Source of the DNA: DATHSN01 sp035464115
Lineage (GTDB): Bacteria; Actinomycetota; Acidimicrobiia; Acidimicrobiales; SKKL01
DNA: 9,423 bases
Assembly: GCA_035464115.1 (NCBI GenBank)
Contig: DATHSN010000138.1
Coordinates: 1 to 9,423 of the forward strand
Direction: 5' to 3'
Shown here one piece after another: positions 1 to 4,494 of this stretch. Under the pieces are notes generated by a model. It ran no database searches and had not been told where the DNA came from. It was given only the letters and a program-made list of their open reading frames with translations. Within the stretch, counting starts at the first letter, position 1, and the number at the start of each line of letters is the position of its first letter. The translations under genes and the position numbers were made by a program.

Positions 1-190
1 GGTCGGACTCTGGTGCGATGGCCTCCCCCGGGTCGGGGGCGGCGGTGGGCGGCGCGGTGGTGGTCGGCGCAGCGGTGCTCGGTGCGATGGGAGCAGGGGT
101 CGGTTCGGCGTCGTCGGCGTCGTCGGGGCTGCACGCGGCGACGACGACGGCGATCGCGAGCCCGACCAGCCAGTGGGCGCGGCGGGGCAC
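1..190 (-). CDS. Partial lipoprotein, N-terminal 63 residues (3' end outside window)
   Basis: Reading leftward from a GTG at 190-188, an open frame continues without a stop to the window edge. It encodes a short basic N-terminus (VPRRAHW), a hydrophobic stretch (LVGLAIAVVVA) and a lipobox V-A-A-C with the lipidated Cys at residue 20. An acidic patch (SPDDADDAEP) and a Pro/Thr/Ala-rich linker follow. This is the standard layout of a signal-peptidase-II lipoprotein tethered outside the membrane. The start is supported by a good Shine-Dalgarno AGGAG (196-200) five bases upstream. The gene lies 70 bp downstream of the GH68 gene on the same strand, and the signal and linker design of the two proteins is alike. 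The mature domain lies outside the window, so no function can be assigned. It could be a second glycosidase or a solute-binding protein. Confidence 0.8.
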   Translation of the reverse strand, partial: MPRRAHWLVGLAIAVVVAACSPDDADDAEPTPAPIAPSTAAPTTTAPPTAAPDPGEAIAPESD

Positions 191-214
191 GTCCTCTCCT
201 CTCGTCGGCGCGGC

Positions 215-246
215 ACCGCCGGCCACCCTGCAGGGCGGCCGGCGGT
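215..246 (-). terminator. 16-bp hairpin between the two lipoprotein genes
   Basis: Positions 215-230 pair with 231-246 in 15 of 16 positions, centred on CTGCAG. The single A/C mismatch (225/236) becomes a G-U pair in minus-strand RNA, so that transcript folds into an essentially unbroken GC-rich hairpin. It starts 14 bases after the GH68 stop codon and ends 24 bases before the next GTG start. No T-tract follows. It could be a U-less actinobacterial terminator or attenuator, or an RNA-stabilising hairpin inside a dicistronic message. The fold is read directly from the sequence; the role is inferred. Confidence 0.5.
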
Positions 247-260
247 CACCCCACGGGCGG

Positions 261-1853
261 CTACGACGCAGCGTCGACGACCATCTGGCCCGGGCCCAGC
301 TCGTCGAGGATCGACGTGGTGGCGCCGTCGAGCTCGATCACGATGGTCGGGGCGAACGTGCCCCCGAAGCTCTCGATCTGGAGCTCGGGGCTCTGGCTCC
401 CGATGTAGTCGAGGCCCTGGCCCGCCTCGAGGCCGAAGTACTGGAAGAAGCTCAGCACCTGGCCGTCGGGGAGCGCCATCCACGAGTAGGCCTGGTAGGG
501 GTCGTCGGCGGGGTTGCCGAGGACCAGTCCGCCCTCGTTCAGCGGCTCGTAGTCGCCGAACAGGTCGTCGGCGACGAACCCGTAGAGGCCTTCGGGGGCG
601 TCGGTGAACTCGGGGGCGAAGGTGTGCGAGTGGGTGGTGAACATCAGGTAGTAGGCGTCGCCCTGGTTCACGATGAACGGCCGCTCGAGCTCCTTGTTGA
701 CGCAGTCGGCGTCGAACAGGGGCGGGAGCAGCTCCCAGTCGGTGAGGTCCTCCGAGGCCAGCTCGGCGATCCCGACGACGCCGTCGGCGTCGCACTCGGA
801 CTCGTCATCGACGAGGGTGGCCGTGAACAGCAGGTACTCGGCGTCGGTGGCGGGGTCGCGGTAGAACCACGGATCGCGGAAGGCGTCGATGCTGCCCGCG
901 CCCCCCGTGGTCCCTGCGGTCGAGGCGTACAGCTCGTCGTCACCCTCGAGGATGATGGTGTGCTCGGACCAGTCGGTGAACGAGATGCCGTCGTCGGTCA
1001 CCTCGATCGTCGCCGAGGCCACCGCCATCCGCTGCTCGTAGGAGATGCCCTCGGCGAGCTCGCCGCCCGACGGTGACAGCGCCGGCGTCGAGGTGGCGGT
1101 CTCGTCGCCCTCGGTCTCGTCGGCGCCGGTCGTGGTGGTGGTCTCACCGGCGTCGGGGCCGTCGTCCTGAGCGGCGCCCTGCGCGTCGTCCGCGGTCGTG
1201 GTCGTGGTCTCACCGGCGTCGGGTCCGCTGGTCACGGTGGTCTCGTCGGCGGGCGACACGTCGATCTCCTCGCCGGCCTCGCCGGCTGCGGTGTAGAAGG
1301 CGAACAGCTCGCCGGTGGCGTCGTCGTACATCGCCGAGCCGGCCCACTGGCGCGAGCCGAGCGGCTCGGAGTCGGCGAAGAGGTCGCCGCCGTCCTGCCA
1401 GGTCACGCCCCCGTCATCGGTGATCAGGTAGCGGTGCGTGGCGATGTCGTGGCGCTTGCCGGGGAGCACGTCCGACGGCGCGGACAGCGCGATGGCGACC
1501 TGCCAGCCGTCGAAGTCGGCGACCTCGCCGTCGCGGTCACGCACGGGCCACCAGTCCCACAGCCACAGGTCGTCGATCACCCGGTCGTCGGCCAGGGTCG
1601 GGTCGATCAGGGGGATGGTGGTGTCGTCGTCGAGGCGCACGGCGCGGGCCTGCTCGGGTGTCCACGAGGATCGGTCATCGGTGGCCTCGGTGATGCCGCC
1701 GACCTCGGGGTCGTCATCAGGGTCGGACGTGGTCGACGTGGTGGTCTGGTCGAGTGGCTCGGTCGCGTCGTCGGTGTCGTCGTCGCTGCACGCGGCGACC
1801 ACGAGGACGAGCGCCGCGAGGATGGCGAGTGGGCGGGCGAGGGTGCTGCGCAT
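261..1853 (-). CDS. GH68 fructosyltransferase (levansucrase/inulosucrase/invertase family), surface lipoprotein
   Basis: 530 residues. The signal peptide ends in a lipobox (VVAAC, Cys22), followed by an acidic/Thr linker, so the enzyme should be anchored outside the membrane. GH68 landmarks appear in order: nucleophile Asp100 in WLWDWWPV; GWQVAIALSAP (116-126); QWAGSA (169-174); transition-state Asp327 in FRDP; acid/base Glu390 in ELERP; the FTTHSH segment (405-410) where SacB has Arg360; YGFVADDLFGDYEPLNEGG; and a C-terminal GGTFAP. The family cleaves sucrose and transfers fructose to water, sucrose or a growing fructan. Residues 191-268 form a low-complexity insertion between propeller strands. 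Apart from the lipid Cys, the only cysteines are Cys354 and Cys384, a possible disulfide near the acid/base. The start is fixed by AGGAG eight bases before the ATG. Whether levan, short oligosaccharides or free hexoses are made cannot be read from the sequence. No sucrose transporter or regulator adjoins it. Confidence 0.88.
   Translation of the reverse strand: MRSTLARPLAILAALVLVVAACSDDDTDDATEPLDQTTTSTTSDPDDDPEVGGITEATDDRSSWTPEQARAVRLDDDTTIPLIDPTLADDRVIDDLWLWDWWPVRDRDGEVADFDGWQVAIALSAPSDVLPGKRHDIATHRYLITDDGGVTWQDGGDLFADSEPLGSRQWAGSAMYDDATGELFAFYTAAGEAGEEIDVSPADETTVTSGPDAGETTTTTADDAQGAAQDDGPDAGETTTTTGADETEGDETATSTPALSPSGGELAEGISYEQRMAVASATIEVTDDGISFTDWSEHTIILEGDDELYASTAGTTGGAGSIDAFRDPWFYRDPATDAEYLLFTATLVDDESECDADGVVGIAELASEDLTDWELLPPLFDADCVNKELERPFIVNQGDAYYLMFTTHSHTFAPEFTDAPEGLYGFVADDLFGDYEPLNEGGLVLGNPADDPYQAYSWMALPDGQVLSFFQYFGLEAGQGLDYIGSQSPELQIESFGGTFAPTIVIELDGATTSILDELGPGQMVVDAAS
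1128..1226 (-). repeat. Duplicated 33-bp unit (period 66) encoding the Thr-rich GH68 insertion
   Basis: Positions 1128-1160 and 1194-1226 match in 31 of 33 bases. Each encodes GPDAGETTTTT, at residues 210-220 and 232-242, so the period is 22 codons. The repeat lies inside the low-complexity insertion of the GH68 protein and stays in frame. It probably arose by slippage or unequal duplication in a linker under little structural constraint. Confidence 0.8.
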
Positions 1854-2076
1854 CGGTGCTTCTCCTGGGGGGTGGACAGCGTCCTACGGGCCCGACCGAT
1901 CCGATCGCTCGCCCAACGCGACTCCTCGCGCCGGGACCGGTCACCTGCCCGCAGCACCGCACGAGAGACCATGCGGACAGTGAGGCGTTGCCCCGTCTGG
2001 TCGCAAACGAGACGTCGGACGTCCGTCGGCGGTCCCCTGCGAGCCCTCGGTCGGACCGCTGCCGCCGGCCCCGGCC
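1854..2076 (-). promoter_or_regulatory. GH68 upstream region with a TAGGAC -10-like box
   Basis: This 223-bp gap lies between the amidase stop and the GH68 start, and no gene is visible in it. On the minus strand, CCCGTAGGAC (complement of 1881-1890) offers a TAGGAC -10-like box about 27 bases before the ATG. That leaves room for a short leader carrying the AGGAG ribosome site. No convincing -35 is seen. Two small dyads could be operators: CGATC-C-GATCG (1897-1907) and CGGACGTCCG (2016-2025), the latter overlapping a GACGTC direct repeat (2011-2016, 2018-2023). Short palindromes are common in GC-rich DNA, so these are weak calls. Confidence 0.3.
2029..2059 (-). terminator. Weak hairpin downstream of the amidase gene
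   Basis: GCGGTCC (2029-2035) and GGACCGC (2053-2059) form a perfect 7-bp stem with a 17-base loop, 17 bases past the amidase stop codon on the minus strand. There is no T-tract. It is placed where a terminator for the amidase would be expected, but the stem is short and the loop long. Confidence 0.25.
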
Positions 2077-3474
2077 TCAGCGCGGCGGGGCGTGGCGGGG
2101 CCAGGGGGCGGCCTGCTCGAGCACCCGGGCCAGACGGAGGCACACGTCCTCGCGGAAGCGGCGGCCGATCACCTGGAGACCCACCGGCAGACCGTCGGCG
2201 GTGACACCGGCCGGGACGCTGATCGCCGGCAGGTTCACCAGGTTGGCCAAGAAGCCGTGGGCCACCGACATGCCGCCGTGCACCCGCTGGCCGCAGATCT
2301 CGGTGGGCATCGGTCCTTCGGCCGCGAACGCGGGGATGGCCGTCATCGGGGTGAGCAGCACGTCGACGTCGGCGAACACCTCGGTGGCCCGAGCGACGAT
2401 GCGCTCCCGTGCCTCCTCGACCGCGGCCAGCTTCGGCAGGGTGGCCCCGGCGGCCGAGCGCCACCCGGGGGCGACGAGCGGGTCGAGCTCGTCGAGGCGC
2501 TCCTGCCACAGCACCGGATCGTGGCCGACGAACATGTCGACCCCCTCGATGCGGCCGTAGACACCGGTGTGATCGTCGAACGGGACGTCGCGGTCGACCC
2601 AGGTCATCCCGGCGGCCTCCACGAGCGTGCGGGCCGCCCGCTCGCAGATGGCGGCGACCTCGGGGTCGACCACCACGAAGCCCAGGTCGGCCGACCAGCA
2701 GGCTCGGAGCCCCCGCAGGTCGAGCGTGTCGATGGCGTCGACGTAGCGCGCCGCGGGTGCCGGCAGGCAGGTCCGGTCGGCCGGGTGGGGACCGGCCATC
2801 ACGTCGAGCAGGAGCGCCTGGTCGGCGACGGTGGTGGTGAGCGCCCCACTCGCCGCGTTCTGGGCCAGATGGGTCATGGCGTAGGTGGGGATGCGGCCGT
2901 AGCAGGGCTTCAGCCCGACCAGCCCGGTGAACCCGGCGGGGGTGCGGGTGGACCCGCCCCCGTCGTCCGCGGTGGCGAACGGCACGATGCCGGCGCTCAC
3001 CGCCGCCGCCGACCCGCCGCTCGACCCGCCGGGCGTGCGGCTGACGTCCCACGGGTTGCGGGTGACGCCGAGCAGCGGGCTGGCGGTGTACGCCCACGCG
3101 CCGAACTCGGGCGGCGCGGTCTTGCCGACGGCGATGGCGCCGGCGCTTCGCAGGCGGCCGACCGAGATGTCGTCGCGCTCGACCGGGCCACGGTCGGCGT
3201 ACCAGCGCGAGGCCCTGGTGGTGGGCATCCCGGCGCAGTCCTGCAGGTCCTTCACCCCGAACGGGACGCCGGCGAGCGGCCCCCGGCGCTCGGGTGGGGT
3301 GGCGTCGACAGCGTCGGCCGCCGCGAGCGCCCCGTCGGGGTCGAGGTGGACGAAGGCGTTGAGCTCGCCGTTCCGCGCCTCGATCTCGGTCAGGCTGCGC
3401 TCCACCAGCTCTCGCGCCGTCGTCTCGCCGCGCCGCAGCAGCTCGACGGCCTCGTGCACCCCCGGCATCCCCAT
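2077..3474 (-). CDS. Amidase signature family hydrolase
   Basis: 465 residues, a normal length for the amidase signature family, whose members hydrolyse C-N amide bonds with a Ser-cisSer-Lys triad. All three residues are visible: Lys75 in GVPFGVKD, cis-Ser151 in the GGSSGGS loop, and nucleophile Ser175 in DDGGGSTRTP. The 24-residue spacing between the two serines matches well-studied members. The C-terminal block NLPAISVPAGVTADGLPVGLQVIGRRF is also typical. There is no signal peptide, so it is cytoplasmic. It stands alone, with no GatB or GatC gene beside it, which argues against a tRNA-amidotransferase subunit; the substrate cannot be deduced. The start at 3474 is favoured because TAGGAT sits exactly six bases upstream, a leaderless arrangement; a second ATG two codons later is possible. 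The divergent acetyltransferase neighbour may hint at aryl amides. Confidence 0.9.
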   Translation of the reverse strand: MGMPGVHEAVELLRRGETTARELVERSLTEIEARNGELNAFVHLDPDGALAAADAVDATPPERRGPLAGVPFGVKDLQDCAGMPTTRASRWYADRGPVERDDISVGRLRSAGAIAVGKTAPPEFGAWAYTASPLLGVTRNPWDVSRTPGGSSGGSAAAVSAGIVPFATADDGGGSTRTPAGFTGLVGLKPCYGRIPTYAMTHLAQNAASGALTTTVADQALLLDVMAGPHPADRTCLPAPAARYVDAIDTLDLRGLRACWSADLGFVVVDPEVAAICERAARTLVEAAGMTWVDRDVPFDDHTGVYGRIEGVDMFVGHDPVLWQERLDELDPLVAPGWRSAAGATLPKLAAVEEARERIVARATEVFADVDVLLTPMTAIPAFAAEGPMPTEICGQRVHGGMSVAHGFLANLVNLPAISVPAGVTADGLPVGLQVIGRRFREDVCLRLARVLEQAAPWPRHAPPR

Positions 3475-3480
3475 GGCCGG

Positions 3481-3486
3481 ATCCTA
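3481..3486 (-). promoter_or_regulatory. -10 box TAGGAT, leaderless promoter of the amidase gene
   Basis: TAGGAT on the minus strand is followed by six bases and then the amidase ATG, so transcription should begin at or next to the A of the start codon. TANNNT followed by 6-7 bases and a start codon is the usual actinobacterial leaderless arrangement. The same bases could also act as a weak AGGA ribosome site seven bases upstream. No -35 element is clear. Confidence 0.45.
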
Positions 3487-3510
3487 GGAGGGCGCCCGCC
3501 TCTCTCCCGC

Positions 3511-3562
3511 CGAACCGGCGAACCCTCGGTGCGCCTCGCGCACCCTCGATTCGCCAGTTCGG
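3511..3562. repeat. Palindromic repeat, copy 1 of 2 (52 bp)
   Basis: This imperfect palindrome is identical over all 52 bases to the copy at 3582-3633. The outer arms at 3511-3522 and 3550-3561 pair at 11 of 12 positions. The inner arms GGTGCGC (3528-3534) and GCGCACC (3538-3544) pair perfectly around a CTC loop, with a symmetric CTC/CTC bulge between the two stems. The two C/A mismatches become G-U pairs in minus-strand RNA. It lies between two divergent promoters, so it is probably not part of either main transcript and more likely acts as DNA, or is a REP-like dispersed element. Confidence 0.9.
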
Positions 3563-3581
3563 ATGGGCGCCCTCCCGTCCA

Positions 3582-3633
3582 CGAACCGGCGAACCCTCGG
3601 TGCGCCTCGCGCACCCTCGATTCGCCAGTTCGG
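3582..3633. repeat. Palindromic repeat, copy 2 of 2 (52 bp)
   Basis: An exact duplicate of 3511-3562, starting 71 bases after it and separated by a 19-base spacer (3563-3581). The spacer resembles the sequence before copy 1: both contain GGGCGCCC followed by TCCCG. The duplicated unit may therefore originally have been about 71-75 bp, with its flank diverged while the palindrome stayed identical. Confidence 0.9.
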
Positions 3634-3676
3634 CCGGGGGGTGGGTGCCGGGCGGCGGGGCGGACGGGCCGCGTCC

Positions 3677-3682
3677 TACGGT
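3677..3682 (+). promoter_or_regulatory. -10 box TACGGT, leaderless promoter of the acetyltransferase gene
   Basis: TACGGT fits TANNNT and is followed by six bases (GAGAGG) and then the GTG start of the acetyltransferase. This is the same geometry as on the amidase side. There is no well-spaced Shine-Dalgarno, which agrees with a leaderless message. Read on the opposite strand, the same bases give CCGTAGGAC, which resembles the -10 region proposed for the GH68 gene, so minus-strand firing cannot be excluded. Confidence 0.4.
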
Positions 3683-3688
3683 GAGAGG

Positions 3689-4483
3689 GTGCTCGACCCC
3701 GACCGCGTCGACCGCTACCTCGCCCGGCTCGGCGTCGACCGGCCAGCCGCCCCCGACGTCGAGGCGCTGCGCGCCCTCCAGCGGGCGCACCTGGCCACGG
3801 TCCCGTTCGAGAACCTGAGCATCCACCTCGGTGACGAGATCGTGCTCGACGAGGTCGCGCTGGTCGACAAGGTGGTCGGGGCCCGCCGGGGCGGGTTCTG
3901 CTTCGAGCTCAACGGGGCGTTCGCCGCGCTCCTGGACGCCCTCGGCTACCGGGTGACCCGCCTCGAGGCCCGGGTCCTCGACGGTGACCAGCTGGGGGTG
4001 CCGTTCGACCACCTGTGCCTGCGCGTCGATATCGACGACGAGGGGGACGGCGACGGGGCGTGGCTGGTCGACGTCGGGTTCGGCGCGGCGTTCGCCGAGC
4101 CGCTGCGGTTCGATGCCGAGGGACCCCAGACCGACCCCGACGGCACGTTCGAGCTGCGGCGTCGCGACGACGGGTGGGTCGACCTGATCGGCGACGGCAC
4201 GCCCCGCTACCGGTTCCACCCGGCGGTCCGGGCGTTGATCGACTTCGAACCGGGGCGGCACCACCACACGACGTCGCCCGACTCGCACTTCACGCAGGGG
4301 ACGGTGTGCACTCTGCGGACCGCGAGCGGCCGGGTGACCATCGCCGGTCGCACGCTGATCGAGACGGAGGCGGGGACGCGCGCCGAGCGGGACATCGACG
4401 ACGACGGCGAGCTGCTCGCGCTCTACCGCCAGCGGTTCGGCATCGACCTGGCGGCCGTGCCCACGTCACCAGCCCCCGACTGA
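3689..4483 (+). CDS. nat: Arylamine N-acetyltransferase
   Basis: 264 residues from the GTG at 3689. NAT enzymes move an acetyl group from acetyl-CoA to arylamines, arylhydroxylamines or hydrazines through a Cys-His-Asp triad. All three are visible: Cys71 in RRGGFCFELNGAF, His108 in FDHLCLRV and Asp128 in WLVDVGFG. The N-terminal helix region YLARLG, VPFENLSIHLG (38-48) and a later HFTQGTVCTLRT are also family-typical, and the length is close to the usual 270-280. A longer frame opens at ATG 3563, but its extra 42 codons run through the repeat and do not resemble NAT, so the GTG is preferred. No signal peptide is present; the enzyme is cytoplasmic. It is divergent from the amidase and convergent with GH3. 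Its physiological substrate is unknown. Confidence 0.92.
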   Translation: MLDPDRVDRYLARLGVDRPAAPDVEALRALQRAHLATVPFENLSIHLGDEIVLDEVALVDKVVGARRGGFCFELNGAFAALLDALGYRVTRLEARVLDGDQLGVPFDHLCLRVDIDDEGDGDGAWLVDVGFGAAFAEPLRFDAEGPQTDPDGTFELRRRDDGWVDLIGDGTPRYRFHPAVRALIDFEPGRHHHTTSPDSHFTQGTVCTLRTASGRVTIAGRTLIETEAGTRAERDIDDDGELLALYRQRFGIDLAAVPTSPAPD

Positions 4484-4494
4484 GGCACGGCCGC
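4451..4494. terminator. 11-bp inverted repeat between convergent genes, candidate bidirectional terminator
   Basis: GCGGCCGTGCC (4451-4461) and GGCACGGCCGC (4484-4494) are perfect complements over 11 bp with a 22-base loop. The left arm lies within the last codons of the acetyltransferase. The right arm fills the 11-base gap before the GH3 stop codon. The position suits a shared terminator for the two convergent genes. The long loop and lack of T-tracts lower confidence. Confidence 0.4.

Noticed and set aside
18..1076. A 352-codon plus-strand frame antisense to GH68
   Set aside because: Composition is that of an antisense shadow, with Val/Gly/Glu runs mirroring the GH68 codons. No ribosome site or domain is seen.
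3511..3633. CRISPR-like array (two identical repeats with a 19-base spacer)
   Set aside because: There are only two units, the repeat is too long and the spacer too short, and no cas genes are nearby. A palindromic intergenic repeat explains it better.
3390..3633. Small peptides read from the palindromes (for example LANRGCARRTEGSPVR twice on the minus strand)
   Set aside because: The repetition comes from the DNA repeat itself. There is no ribosome site, and the region lies between divergent promoters.
3563..3688. ATG start for the acetyltransferase 42 codons further upstream
   Set aside because: The extension is encoded by the spacer and repeat copy 2, has no NAT similarity, and lies before the TACGGT box. 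The family N-terminus begins at GTG 3689.
1607..4288. An 893-codon minus-strand frame
   Set aside because: Its translation is Arg/Pro/Ala-rich low-complexity sequence without motifs. It runs across the amidase, the repeats and the acetyltransferase in the wrong frame or strand; such frames are common at this GC content.
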